Part shown: one piece after another, positions 43,758 through 54,903 of the stretch
Layout: each line of letters starts with the position of its first letter
How positions within the stretch are numbered: the first letter of the stretch is position 1
DNA from: Alentia gelatinosa
Taxonomy: Eukaryota > Annelida > Polychaeta > Phyllodocida > Polynoidae
DNA: 64,000 bases
Direction of reading: 5' to 3'
Assembly (NCBI GenBank): GCA_950022655.1
Contig: OX465583.1
Coordinates: forward strand, 64,446,306-64,510,305
Notes under the pieces: generated by a model
What the model was told of the DNA's origin: nothing
The model's database searches: none
Seen by the model: the letters and a program-made list of their open reading frames with translations, nothing else
Made by a program: the position numbers and the translations under genes

Positions 43758-44135
43758 GCTCAGTGGTAAAGAGCACTGGACTCGTAATCCAAATGTTGTC
43801 GGGACTTTGTGCAGCCACTTTTCTCCTTTTTTTTGCAGTGATAGATCTACTGCCATATCAAAGGCCAGTCCTCATCATACCATGTCTATGTGGTGTGGTG
43901 TACAGCCACTGTTCTCCTTTATCCCCAGCAGTGATAGATTTACTGCTATATCAAAGTCCAATCCTTCTCATACCATGTCTACGTGGTGTGGGAAGTAAAA
44001 GAACTCTCACCTCGGTTAATACGTAGGGGTGATATTCAAACCTAAATTCATCTCCTAGATTCGGTCAAACTCGAAGTCAGTCTGATAAAACATATTGGAC
44101 GTTAAGCTACCCAAACTAACAAACAAAAACAAACT
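43758..44135 (+). mobile_element. SINE with tRNA-Thr(CGT)-like head and internal duplication
   Basis: CTTTAGCTCAGTGGTAAAGAG is an A box/D arm; TGGA-CTCGTAA-TCCA is a paired anticodon arm with CGT (Thr). The T arm is lost. The segment CAGCCACT...TCTCC ... CATACCATGTCTATGTGGTG occurs twice (about 43810-43898 and 43903-43990). The body ends GGACGTTAAGC ... AAAC. Confidence 0.78.
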
Positions 44136-45469
44136 CTCCACCCACGATCGCGACGTTAACTGCCTTCACCTTTGGCTACTGCCTTCACCTTTGGCTTCAC
44201 GAACCCACGAGTCATCAAAGTGGATAATCACTTACCATGATCGATGCAATGGAAGGCGCCAGCATTGTCAATGTCTCACCCTGCCCCAGCCTTTCTTCAA
44301 CGCCTTTCGCGGACCAGAATGGATCCGTGGCGAGGGTCCTCGGGCAGCAGAAATGCTTTATCTCGGGCGCTCGGGCGAGCAGATTGTCAACGGTCAAAGC
44401 GAGGCGTAACCTCGTGATCCAAGATGGCGACCGATGAAGGGGTTGTAAAAAATACCCCGTCGGTTGGTGTCGGGCGGGGTTAGTTGTCGGGGGGGGAACT
44501 AATGCACTTTTGGTGCCAACCACAGGTCTGCTGGTCCGATTGTGAAATCGGGGTTAAAATGGCGAAATCGGCTTTGCGCGATGGAGGTGGTAAAGGGGTA
44601 GAATTAGCTCCCACCCTGCCCCGGGTCAAATAAGCGGTAACCTCACAGACTTGTAAATATTGGCCTTGGTACAGAAAATAGGGTCAGGCTACCCAGGGGC
44701 ATGACACCTTTCTATTGATCAATATGAGCTGAGAGAGTGGTTAATGACATTGTGACTTCATGTCGGTGATTTTGTGGCAATGACAATGGGGGCGGGGGTT
44801 TAATACAGGTCTTGCCGTTCAGCGCCGCCTAACGGCCCACTGTCTAGTTACGCGGCCACTCTGACAAACCTGGCCGAGTCCGGCTATATGTGTATAGAGA
44901 ACGGTGGGGGTGATTACAGGAGCGTTGTTTTTGGACAGATTGGACTGCTAGAACAATTAAAGGCATTGTATCAACCAGTCTGGACTATCAAAACTTTATA
45001 GTTGATAATTGTTTTGGACTTAATTTGGAGAAAGATAAGCATATTGTAGCTAGGCATGCCAATGTATTAATGTGTATTCAATTTCGGTGATCCTAGGTTA
45101 TCTATGCTATATCTAAAGTATTATTGAGGCGATATGCATGTATGAGACACCAAATTTGAGCTGGAATACCCTAGAATGCGATGCAATCATTATCATATCT
45201 CTGGAAATAATGTACAAGGGTATTATGAACGTATTACGCTCATACACTGAGTAATCCAATGGTAAAGAATACGTTGCCAGGTGAATTTTTGGCTTCAGCC
45301 GTGGGGTAACTAGGCTGATAAGGTGCGACACTGGCCTACGAAAAAAGGCCTATTCAGGTGAGGCAGGGAGTCACAGGGGCTGCTGAGGAGGCGTTCCCAG
45401 GTGTTGTAACTCATCGACCCTGGAGGTGAGGTGGACAAGCGGAGGTTGTGGAGGTCGGGGCAGGCGGTG
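44136..45469. other. No gene recognised; possible regulatory patch
   Basis: 44156-44195 holds a direct repeat (CTGCCTTCACCTTTGGCT twice). A YY1-type CCAAGATGGCGAC lies at about 44420. A 66-codon frame (44237-44437) has no family match. From 44940 AT-rich with nothing supported. Confidence 0.3.
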
Positions 45470-45985
45470 AGCAAGACTCCAAGGTGGCCGTATTCTTAAA
45501 AAAAAAATATATATATATTGATAAGGAACTGCATCAAGATCTATAGCTACTGGCAATATGCCATGCGTGACATGGTGATATTGAGACATGGCTAAAATTC
45601 CTCCACTACAAGCCCAAAAAATATTTCGGATAAAATTACTATTGTCTGGCAGATGATGGCAGAACTAGCAATCACTCTGTGCCCTATACCTTGCGATAAT
45701 CCACGCGACCTGACTAGGCCTACATCCTATCTTACAATTTTCTGGCAGATGTTGGCAGAACTATCAATCACTCAGTACCCTATAGCAAGACTCCACAGTG
45801 GCGGGATTCTTATTTTTCTTTAAAAAAAAAGAAGATTTTACTAAGGAACTGCATCGAGATCCATAGCCACTGGCAATATGCCATGAGTTTTGTTTGGGAG
45901 GTAATCCCACGAGGCAGTGAGGTTACGTAGCAATCCAAAATGAATGACATATTATCATTGGCTATGGATCAAGTGCGGTTCCGAT
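45470..45985. repeat. Two-copy 315-bp unit containing family E segments
   Basis: GCAAGACTCCA ... AAGGAACTGCATC ... ACTGGCAATATGCCATG occurs at 45471-45570 and 45785-45890. A family E unit (GATGATGGCAGAACTAGCAA) follows the first. Confidence 0.65.
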
Positions 45986-46145
45986 TTTATCTCACCCCTA
46001 TCACTGACTAGTTACCTAAGATTTGTGACATCATCCCCATTGGGTATTTTTCTACAATACTCCATTGGTGCTGAGTAGTAGCATACTAGTTTCCAATGTA
46101 AAGTATATAGGAGGGAAATAACAAGGGTGAGATAATTATCTATAT
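45986..46145 (+). mobile_element. MITE family B head inside the E array
   Basis: From TTTATCTCACCCCTATCA to CAAGGGTGAGATAA, with the same inner order as 57829-57962 (TGACTAGTTACCTAAGATTT, TCCATTGGTGCTGAGTA). No foldback tail. Its clean fit interrupts the E units, so it inserted later. Confidence 0.7.
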
Positions 46146-47036
46146 TGGAGTAGATGCCTAAAAAACCCATTTAAAGCACTTATTCTATGTACCTTTTGAC
46201 TCGAGGCATTCACTACGGGCACAGTGCGTCCTAATATTCTCTACAGGTGCAGTGCGCCTGAACATTATTAATACTGTACCCCTATACTAGCACGGGTAGT
46301 ATTTCAGACACGTTCGACCACGTATGTATGTTTCCTGGTGGTGCTATCTTGCAATTTTCTGGCTGATGATGGTAGAACTAGCAATCACTCTGTGCCCTAT
46401 ACCTTGCGAAAATTGTAATATAGCGCCACTGTAGTTGGGAGGCAACCACTGTTATCAGTTGTTATAATCTATAGATAATATCGAGACATTGTTAAAAATT
46501 CCTCCATTTCAAGCCACAACAAATATTTTTGATAAAATCCATTGATAATTGGGCTCGCCACCTGGTGTTTTAGATGACATCGGGGGGCAAGATAGCCGGC
46601 TTCATAGGCCTACAGGCCACATAGCTATTGTGCATTACACGAGTACCCTATACCTTGCGTTAATAGAGGCGACCGGAATCAGCCTACATCCTATCTTACA
46701 ATTGTCTGGCGGATGATGGCAGAACTAGCAATCACTCAGTACCCTCTACCTTGCGATAATCCAGGCGACCTGACTAGGCCTACATTTCATCATACAATTT
46801 GCTCGCGGATGATGGCAGAACTAGCAATCTCTCTGTGCTCTATACTTTGCGATAATCGAGGCAACCAAGCCTTCATCCCATCTTACAATTTTCATGCGGA
46901 TGATGGCAGAACTACCTTGCGATAATCCAGGCGACCTGACTAGGCCTACATCCCATCATACAATTTTCTGACGGATGATGGCCGAACCATCAACCACTCA
47001 GTGCCCTATACCTTGCGATAATAGAGGCGACAACCT
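46146..47036. repeat. Family E terminal-unit array with E body
   Basis: Units GATGATGGCAGAACTAGCAA ... CCCTATACCTTGCGATAATC ... CATCTTACAATTTTCTGGCG at about 46345, 46640, 46706, 46808, 46900 and 46975, period about 95-100. The non-repeated E body lies at 46440-46630. This is the same end that is single at 38857-38945. Confidence 0.8.
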
Positions 47037-47440
47037 GCAGTCTCCCGGAGGCGCGGGGTGGAAGCCTGCCTCCCTTAACCCGGACGACCCGGGCGTACTC
47101 GCGCGCCGACACCCGAGCGTGGGGATCGGGCGGCGTCCACTCGATCCAGTCGGCGCGGATCTTGTTAGACGCGGCCCGGTGGATCGGCTGACACGGCCAG
47201 CTGACCCCTGACCCCCGACCCCGGACGACGGCCCGCCGACATCATCGATTGCCCACCCGCTGGGGTAGGGTGGTGGCAGGTGATGCCTGACTGCTGGTCA
47301 TCTGAGTCCTGTATACGTTTGAGGAGTGTAAGGGTAGATCTATGGTGAGGCTCCCACGTAGAGTATAGATGCACACGGACTGGTCCTCATTAAGACGACT
47401 GCGTAATGCTTGACAGCCTTCCATACCCTCCCCAGTTGGG
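47037..47440. other. No gene recognised
   Basis: CpG-rich to 47240, then average. Nothing supported. Confidence 0.3.
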
Positions 47441-47854
47441 CGTTGCTCCTGTATTTTTGGTATCGTTGGCTATAATCAGATCGCAAATTTATTTTTATGA
47501 TTACTTTAACGACCCAACTGGAAAAGTGTTGCTCCTGTAATTGTATCCCTATATTCATGTGATATCGCTAATTTTTACGATGTGATAGCCATACAACACA
47601 TTCAAGGGAACATGTTAAATGAGACAGGGGGTCGTTGCTCTATGTATTGAGGATCGCAGAATAGCGATCCCAGGTCGAAAGTGTTGCTCCAGATTGCTTG
47701 AGTATCGCATCATAATTATGTCGCCATCTATAACCAATTAAATATCAAATGAACCTTCCACCTATGTCACTGGAAATGTGGTGTCGTAGAAGGTAGCGAT
47801 AAAACATGAAAATAACGATACTACACAAAACGATCCGATATTACTGGAGCAACG
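47441..47854 (+). mobile_element. GTTGCTCC element, copy 1
   Basis: The ends CGTTGCTCC and GGAGCAACG are a 9-bp inverted repeat. Inside, GTTGCTC(C/T) recurs at about 47528, 47634 and 47683, each followed within 5-15 bases by an ATCGC-bearing hairpin such as GGATCGCAGAATAGCGATCC (47651-47670). No open frame. Confidence 0.72.
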
Positions 47855-47891
47855 CTTTTCTCATATTTCTAGAAGCAACAACCCCAGGGGG

Positions 47892-48318
47892 TGTTGCTCC
47901 TGTTGTTGTGGTATCGTTTGCTATAATCAGATCGCAAATTTATTTTTATGATTACTTTAACGACCCAACTGGAAAAGTGTTGCTCCTGTAATCATATCCC
48001 TATATTCATGCGGTATCGCTTATCTTTACGTAGTGATAGCCATACATTGATACAACACATTCAAGGGAACATATTGAGACAGGGGGCCGTTGCTCTACGT
48101 ATTGAGGATAGCAGAATAGCGATCCGAGGTTGAACGTGTTGCTCCAGATTGTTTGAGGATCGTATCATAATTATGTCGCCATCTATAACCAATTAAATAT
48201 CAAATGAACCTTCCACCTATGTCACTGGAAATGTGGTGTTGTAAAAGGTAACGATACAACATGAAAATAACGATACTACACAATACGATCCGATATTCCC
48301 ACGTTTCTGGGAGCAACG
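47892..48318 (+). mobile_element. GTTGCTCC element, copy 2
   Basis: Repeats copy 1 with about 90% identity by eye, offset 451 bp, ending GGGAGCAACG. The internal motifs keep their spacing. The linker between the copies (47855-47891) contains AGAAGCAACAACCCC, a possible relic of another end. Confidence 0.75.
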
Positions 48319-48344
48319 ACCAAAACCTGTTGGTTTCCATTTTA

Positions 48345-48418
48345 TTCCGAGACTATCTAAGGAAGACCGCCCGAGAAAGGGCTATTGTGATGTCTTATTG
48401 ATGAATAAACAAAACAAA
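48345..48418 (+). mobile_element. Probable retroelement 3' tail
   Basis: TCTAAGGAAGACCGCCCGAG ... GTCTTATTGATGAATAAAC(AAAAC)n resembles the short hairpin-plus-A-rich tails of Penelope-like or LINE elements. Judged from memory of such tails, so weak. Confidence 0.3.
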
Positions 48419-49018
48419 ACCTACCACCACCCCCCAAAAAACACCATCGAACGTGACGTGTTGTCGCGCTAGTTGTGAGAATATTGTGTCAGATCCTGCT
48501 TCCATGTACAGTTTTACGAGGGGGCGTTTATCAACGTAAACACCATCAACTAATATTTAGGCAGACATAGTGGCTCGAGCCAAATCGATCTGTCAGTATC
48601 TGGCACCAGAATCCAGCATACGCTGCAGGCAGTTAGGTGCCCATTCTAAACTTTGTATGTGAAGGTTCTGCTTAGGATAGTCTGCCCACCCAGTCCAGAC
48701 AACCCTGTTAGAGGCTTTAGGGAGGGTTACACTGATGTAATGCGTGTAGTAGCTATACAGTTTCGCCGAAGCTCCGCTCCTCACTCATTACACCATCACA
48801 GATAGACATGATTTTAGACTTCCGCACAAAGTGGGTAAGTAATATTCAATGTGTGGAAGGTTCAGTGTTAATAAGTCTAGATCGGCAAGCATCCATCATT
48901 AACTCAACATATTTCTGTGGTAATAATCCCTGAGTGAGTCAATCGTGTATGCAATGCAGTGTCCTTGAGAAATGAGATCCATGCATTGGCGATTCAAGGA
49001 TATAGTCTGCACATAATC
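48419..49018. other. No gene recognised
   Basis: Average composition; nothing supported. Confidence 0.3.
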
Positions 49019-50215
49019 TGCCCTCCAGTCCCCTGCGGACCCTCCAGACTCCTACAGACCCCTACAGACCCCTCCAGGGCCCTACAGACCCCTAAATACC
49101 TCTACAGACCCCTGCAGTGCCCTCCAGGCCGCTCTAGACTTCCTAGACCCCTCCAGAGCCCTCCTAGTCCCTTCAGACCCTCCATATCCCTCTATATCCC
49201 TCCATACCCCTCTATATCCCTCTATACCCCTCTATACCCCTCCATACCCCTCCATACCCCTCCATACCCCTCTATATCCCTCCATACCCCTCCATACCCC
49301 TCTATATCTCTCCATACCCCTCCATACTCCTCCATACCCCTCTATATCCCTCCGTACCCCTCCATACCCCTCTATATCCCTCCATACCCCTCTATACCCC
49401 TCTATATCCCTCCATACCCCTCCATACCCCCTATATCCCTCCATACCCCTCTATATCCCTCCATACCCCTCCATACCCCTCTATATCCCTCCATACCCCT
49501 CCATACTCCTCCATACCCCTCTATATCCCTCCATACCCGTCCATACCCCTCTATATCCCTCCATACCCCTCCATACCCCTCTATGTCCCTCCATACCCCT
49601 CTATATCCGTCCACACTTCCATACCCCTCTATATCCCTCCATATCCCTCCATACCCCTCCATACCCCTCTATATCCCTCCATATCCCTCCATACCCATCC
49701 ATACCCCTCCATACCCCTCTATATCCCTCCATACCCCCCCTATATCCCCCCATACCCCTCTATATCCCTCCATACTCCTCCATACCCCTCTATATCCTTC
49801 CATACCCCTCCATACCCCTCTATACCCCTCTATATCCCTCCATACCCCCCCTATATCCCCCATACCCCTCTATATCCCTCCACACTCCTCCATACCCCTC
49901 TATATCCTTCCATACCCCTCCATACCCCTCCATACCTCCCTATATCCCTCCATACCCCCCTATATCCCTCCATACCCCTCTATATCCCTCCATACTCCTC
50001 CATACCCCTCTATATCCTTCCATACCCCTCCATACCCCTCCATACCCCTCTATATCCCTCCATACCCCTCTGTATCCCTCCATACCCCTCCATACCCCTC
50101 CATACCCCCTATATCCCTCCATACCCCTCTATATCCCTCCTATCCCTCTATATCCCTCCAGGCCCCTGCAGACCCCTCTATATCCCTCCAGCCCCCTCGT
50201 TATCTCTCCTTGCCC
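49019..50215. repeat. CT-rich 10/20-bp minisatellite, 1.2 kb
   Basis: It starts with older CCCTCCAGACCCCTACAGA-type units and from 49190 becomes regular: TCCATACCCC and TCTATATCCC alternating. A 448-codon plus-strand frame (48959-50305) of P, S, I, Y and H repeats and several minus-strand frames are open. Open reading on both strands marks it as a satellite. Confidence 0.94.
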
Positions 50216-51584
50216 CTCCGGGCTGGGCGGTACGGGGCCTATCTGGTGTGTGTGTGTGAGGGGCGGGGCCGGCTCGTTTGTAGTTCACGGCGTATCGGCA
50301 GATAGCTGACCATCCGTGTCGCGCTGTCTGTCCTAATTAGCCCGTACCCGGCCTTCGTTAGTGGCCGGTGATAAATGACCGCTGGGTCTCCGCACTGGGA
50401 GTATGGTCACATGGTCTGCAGCCCCCCCCCCCTCAACCTCCTCCAAACTCTCCCCCTCCCAATAAAATAAAAACAGCGTCGGGAAGCTCTCTGTCATTGC
50501 CTACTTTGATATGGTATTTGAAAGTGTGGAAAGACCTGCTTTACTTGTTAATAAAACCCTGTTTTAAGTGTGGAATAAAGTTTATTACTTTAAAATAACA
50601 TTTTATAAGGTTAATCGGTCCCCATGCATATACATGTATTCGCCTTATTAAAGTGATTATAGAATAAAACGGGTTCCAAGAGTGTTAAGTTCAACTCGGT
50701 ACGGAGCGATGAATGAAATATAAGGTGATAAATATCAGGTTGGCAAAATTTAATGTGCTAACCTAAAATGTGCCCATATGCCACGGAGTCTAATTTCAAC
50801 ATATCCTGTGGTTAAATGTTCAAGAAAAGTAAAATATATTTCCTCTGTATTTTCTGAACACCCACACTCTATATATGAATACCTTTAATTTCAATTTCAA
50901 AAGATAGAAATTATACGATAGATTTTCTCCGGCATGCAGAGAGTCCTAGCTACCTGACATCCAAGTTTCTTCCCACAGGACTAGAAATAATCCAGACAAG
51001 ATTAAGTACCTCTCAGTACACCATAAATGAACGTCGCATTGGCATTCGCCACTGGCGCCGCAGGAGGCCAGTATCCCAGGTGGGCTCGGGAGAAATGTAA
51101 ATTTAATTTGCACGGCTCTTGGTGTGATTAATCACCACTGATAGTGATACTAACCAGTAGCATTTGTCTTTTGCGTCTCGACGTCTTGACAAATTTGGCC
51201 CCGTGGCCGGATGGAGTTGGGGGTGGCGTGCGTGGCTGGGGCAAGGTAATGAAGGCCAGTTGTGTGGTGTCTGTCAACCCCCGTGGTGCTTGGAGCTGCT
51301 CGGAGCTGCTCGGGGGACTATCCCACCCCCTGCCCCGGCCGTGTGCGTAATATCGTGTTGTATCTGAGTGCTGCATTAAGATGAACAATAAAGATAGTCG
51401 GCAGCCCGTAATTCAGATAACCGGGGGCTGAGAGATGCGAACGGTCACCACCGGGGTGCCTGGGTTCGTACGGGTGTCTGTGTGTGGTGTGCTGCCTGAA
51501 TGGAGCACATTCACGCAGAGAGAAGCACCCTCTGTCCACACTCCTATCCGCCTGTCCACACCCTGTCTCCGTCCACCCATACCA
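50216..51584. other. No gene recognised
   Basis: GC-rich to 50360, C runs at 50422-50434, then AT-rich; 51180-51350 CpG-containing. Nothing supported. Confidence 0.35.
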
Positions 51585-52070
51585 CACAAACTCTGCTGCC
51601 TATGCTGGAAAGTCATAGGTTCAGTCAGAGGTCAGAATTGTTCTGTACAACAAGGTTACTAAACTCCAACTATCTCCTCCAAAATTCCACATCCTAATAA
51701 AATATAGAAGGCAAATGACGACAACACATGCCAAACAGACGCAAAATCTGCTACCTATGCTGAGAAGTCAGAGGTTCAGTCAGAGGTCAGAATTGTTTTC
51801 CATACAACAAGGTTACTAAACTCCAACTAGCTCCTCCAAAATTTTCACATCATAAAAGAAAATATAAAAGGCAAATGACGACAACACATAGCAAACAGAT
51901 GCAAACTCTTCTACCTATGCTGAAAAGTCATAGAGTCAGTGAGAGGTCAGAATCGTTCTCCGTACGACAAGGTTATTCAACTCCAACTAGCTCCTTCAAA
52001 GATTCACATCCCAAAAGAAAATATAAAAGGCGAATGTTGTCGACCCTTACCACACAGATGCAAACACACT
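51585..52070. repeat. 156-160-bp tandem repeat, three copies
   Basis: Units start near 51587, 51743 and 51903: CTGCTACCTATGCTG, AAAGTCATAG, GTCAGAGGTCAGAATTGTTC, AAGGTTACTAAACTCCAACT, AGGCAAATGACGACAACACA. A lone inverted unit lies at 56726-56886. Unit size and arrangement recall the tandem core of Helitron-like pearl elements of bivalves; the flanks needed to prove this are not recognised. Confidence 0.85.
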
Positions 52071-52194
52071 CGGCTCTCTTTGAAACTAGGAGCCAATGGT
52101 AAATTCATCATTAATGAATGAGCATGGAATTATAGATAAATAACCATTAAATGGTTTGGAATACAATTAGTGATGTCCAATGGCGTGGTTAATC
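52071..52194. other. No feature seen
   Basis: AT-rich spacer. Confidence 0.3.
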
Positions 52195-52524
52195 AGGGGA
52201 TTTCAATCCCATGCATTAAAGAAGAAACCAACAAGTTTTGTTCAAAGTCGTCATTCTCCATGAGTTTGATATGGAGTGATATGAATGAGGCGTCAGCGAG
52301 TGAATATCACGTAGCATTCAAACGATTTTGAGAACAATGATTTTGACCAGAACGAGTTGCTTTCTGTATTTATCTCACCCCTGTACACAAAAAGAATGGA
52401 CGACACCCTGGATATAGACCATGGAGAACAGCCTGCAATACCCAGGGGCATGGAGAACGAGTTCCCAATGTTAAGTCTATGATACTGAGACTCTATTGGA
52501 CAAAAATATCATAGGTGAGATAAA
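52195..52524 (-). mobile_element. MITE family A copy 3, full length
   Basis: Inverted: the foldback tail (AAAGAAGAAACCAACAAG ... TGACCAGAACGAGTTGCT) comes first, then the head from TTTATCTCACCCCTG (52369) to ATAGGTGAGATAAA (52524). In this copy the head is also inverted relative to copies 1, 2 and 4 in its inner sequence. Confidence 0.78.
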
Positions 52525-52745
52525 TCAGTGTCCGATGCGGACCCATTTTAGACTGTTAAATCAAATTGCCAAGAGCGCGTTTAGAAACCGGTCGAGGTGT
52601 CAGATGACCAGGAAACCTGCTACGTAGAGATATGAGACCAGTACCATGTAGTATCAGTGGCACGCAGATAGTGATAGGAAAGTGTTTCCATCACACTAAA
52701 AGTCTATATACAACCTCTCCCTATCCTTAGCAGCGCTTATGAGCG
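52525..52745. other. No feature seen
   Basis: AT-rich spacer between two family A elements in opposite orientation. Confidence 0.3.
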
Positions 52746-53042
52746 TTTATCTCACCCCTGGTATTTTTGTCCTATAGGCTTAACATTTGGAACTCGTTCT
52801 CCATGCCTCCACGAGTATTGCAGTTCGTTCTCCATGGTCTATACCCTATGTGTTATCCATCCTGTTAGTACAGGGGTGATACGGAAATACGGAAAACAAC
52901 TAGTTTTGGTCAAAGAAGCCGTTCTCTAACTCCTTTGAATGCTACATGATATTCACTCAGCTGTCGCCTCGTTCATATGACTCCACATCAAACTTGTGGA
53001 GAACGATGACTTTGACCAACACTTGTTGGTTTCTTCTTTAGT
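52746..53042 (+). mobile_element. MITE family A copy 4, full length
   Basis: The head runs from TTTATCTCACCCCTGGTATT to ACAGGGGTGATA. The tail has arms TTTTGGTCAAAGAAGCCGTT and CGATGACTTTGACCAAC, the tip ATTCACTCAGCTGTCGCCTC, and ends TTGGTTTCTTCTTTA. Confidence 0.8.
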
Positions 53043-53099
53043 CGCCAACGCTCGGCTACTGGGTTTGAGATAGCATATCCATGTTTGGTATATTTTACA
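53043..53099. other. Short spacer
   Basis: Nothing seen. Confidence 0.3.
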
Positions 53100-53285
53100 T
53101 GTGCATTAAAATGGATGACTGTATGACAGTGTCAGTATTAAGATAAAATGTATATACCTTACTGGTACGTCCTCACATACTGCGTATTCAACTCGCTCTG
53201 CAAGCTCGTGGAATATTTCTAGCCAAAGAAACAAGGTCTGCGAGGATGTACGAGTAAGGTAATACATTTTTATTTTATTATATAC
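53100..53285. mobile_element. Family K foldback, copy with different arms
   Basis: AAAATGTATATACCTTACTG ... GTCCTCACA pairs with TGCGAGGATGTACGAGTAAG ... TACATTTT. The tip TATTCAACTCGCTCTGCAAG CTCGTGGAATATT is that of family K, but the arms are unlike those at 40865 and 54904. Confidence 0.68.
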
Positions 53286-53639
53286 CTTCAAATATGAATA
53301 TTTGATTAATTGTATAATGAAATATGACAACTTCCGAGCTGGATTCAAAGTGTGCTGGTATATCTGTTGACATCTTAGTGAAAGTCAAGCACAGAATATG
53401 CTCCATGTGCATTTTTTTTACTGTTTTCCCCGTTCAACTCCTGTGATCCTTTGCCCGCATAAATTAGCAGAGTGCTGTAAGGCATTGCCAGCACTTCATA
53501 AGTAGGTCAGTGGAATTTTTTTCAGCCAATCAGAATTTCTATTCAAAGTAGGGTGGTACATCATTTTATACCACCATACTGTGCCGGTATATATTTAATA
53601 CCAATACCCTAGCAGAGGTTGGTATTTGTGTAACATACT
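53286..53639. other. AT-rich, no gene recognised
   Basis: ATACCAATACCCTAGC with AGGTTGGTAT (about 53599-53628) is a short hairpin; otherwise nothing. Confidence 0.3.
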
Positions 53640-53834
53640 GGCATAGGTATATAATAAGAAAAAAACCCACACCACCAAGAGACTGACACGGTGAGTCGAT
53701 TTGTTCATTTTTTTTCGGTTCCCCCATTCCTCTGGAATTTATTTTTGACATGGTGAGTCGAGCTTCAAACAGGATTCCCCACGTTTCGCGTGCAATTAAA
53801 GCCGAGCTTTCCGACCACTCAGCCACTCTAGAGT
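53640..53834 (-). mobile_element. Second type of tRNA-derived SINE
   Basis: On the minus strand GAGTGGCTGAGTGGTCGG (53812-53829) is an A box of Ser/Leu type and CTGTTTGAAGCTCGACTC (53756-53773) a decayed B box. The body beyond it (to about 53640) is unlike the Thr-type SINE. Confidence 0.55.
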
Positions 53835-54104
53835 GGAGAACGTATGTCAGTGAGAGCGCAGTATGGGATGACGCCAAATCAACTTTCCAATTACAGCCAG
53901 CCTCATTAGCCTAATAGAAACTGTAGAGTTCATTAAAATGTTGCACCTGATCAACTTTCTGGTCCCCATCGGTCATTAGGACAAGCCACCGGAAGTGAAG
54001 GCGGAAGTGAGGCTTGGCAGGGCTGGGCCAGCTGATAGGGCCCTTTATGCATGGTCGGTCGCTGTTCTCATGTATTGACATGCTATAGTGGAAGGGCAAC
54101 CCCT
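53835..54104. other. No gene recognised
   Basis: Average composition; nothing supported. Confidence 0.3.
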
Positions 54105-54759
54105 TTAACCCTTTCAATACGTTGCATAGCACAAAATAGATACCCTGAATTACTATATACCCATGCCATATATACTGTAAATACGCACCGTTTCGGTATA
54201 TGACGTAAAAATACTGTACGGACCACTGGTCCCTACACCAAAATACGGACTACCTACCCATACACATTGATTAAAATTTTGGTTGTTAAGAAAAATGAAA
54301 TTGATTTTTTTTAAATTTCGGGTATATAGTAAATATATAACGCCCAACCATGCTTGTACAAGTCACAAAACTCGATGCTAATTTAGCGTTTGTATGGAAC
54401 TCGGCGTAAACGCCTCGGTCCGTACATACCGTAAATTAGCATCTCGTTCTGTGACTTGTACAGCATTGTCAGGACGTTCTATATAAATACGCTGCTGCAG
54501 TACCATGTTCACCCCTGTAGTACGCTGGCACTTTTCACAATATCCACAGTGACTTGATTATATCACACCTCCATGGTAATCCAAAATGACAAGGATGTTA
54601 TATAATGATATAGTTTTGCATAGGTTGGAAAATATAAATATTCGCATTATTTTATTAGAAAATAGCAATTACTTGAATTTCAGAAATGATGCATCAAGGC
54701 ATCATAGTATACTATGTCCAGAAATGCCTCCAGGCATCATAGCGTAGCTTAAGGGTTAA
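54105..54759 (+). mobile_element. piggyBac-type MITE, unexpanded
   Basis: Element 54109-54755 starts CCCTTTCAATACG, ends CGTAGCTTAAGGG and is flanked by TTAA (54105-54108, 54756-54759). It contains a hairpin (arms TTGTACAAGTCACAAAACTC and GTTCTGTGACTTGTACA, about 54354-54463) and, near the right end, GATGC...ATCAAGGCATCATAG and AATGCCTCCAGGCATC, one to two copies of the motif arrayed at 34205-34850. An inverted fragment lies at 10085-10400. Confidence 0.8.
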
Positions 54760-54903
54760 CCGTCCGCACGCCACACTCTCCATCTAAAATTCACCCACTC
54801 TCCATACATTTTGTAGGCTAACCACATATAATGGTATGAAGTTTGAAAGAGATGTCATTTTAATTAGAATAAGAAATTGAAAATCAATACTATTAGGGGA
54901 TAT
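54760..54903. other. Short spacer, no feature seen
   Basis: AT-rich. Confidence 0.3.

Noticed and set aside
45640..47036. CRISPR-like array of spaced repeats
   Set aside because: The repeats are ~95-bp transposon ends with variable truncation and no unique spacers; the DNA is eukaryotic.
48959..50305. 448-codon plus-strand open frame
   Set aside because: Translation of a CT-rich 10/20-bp array; the opposite strand is open too and no known domain is present.
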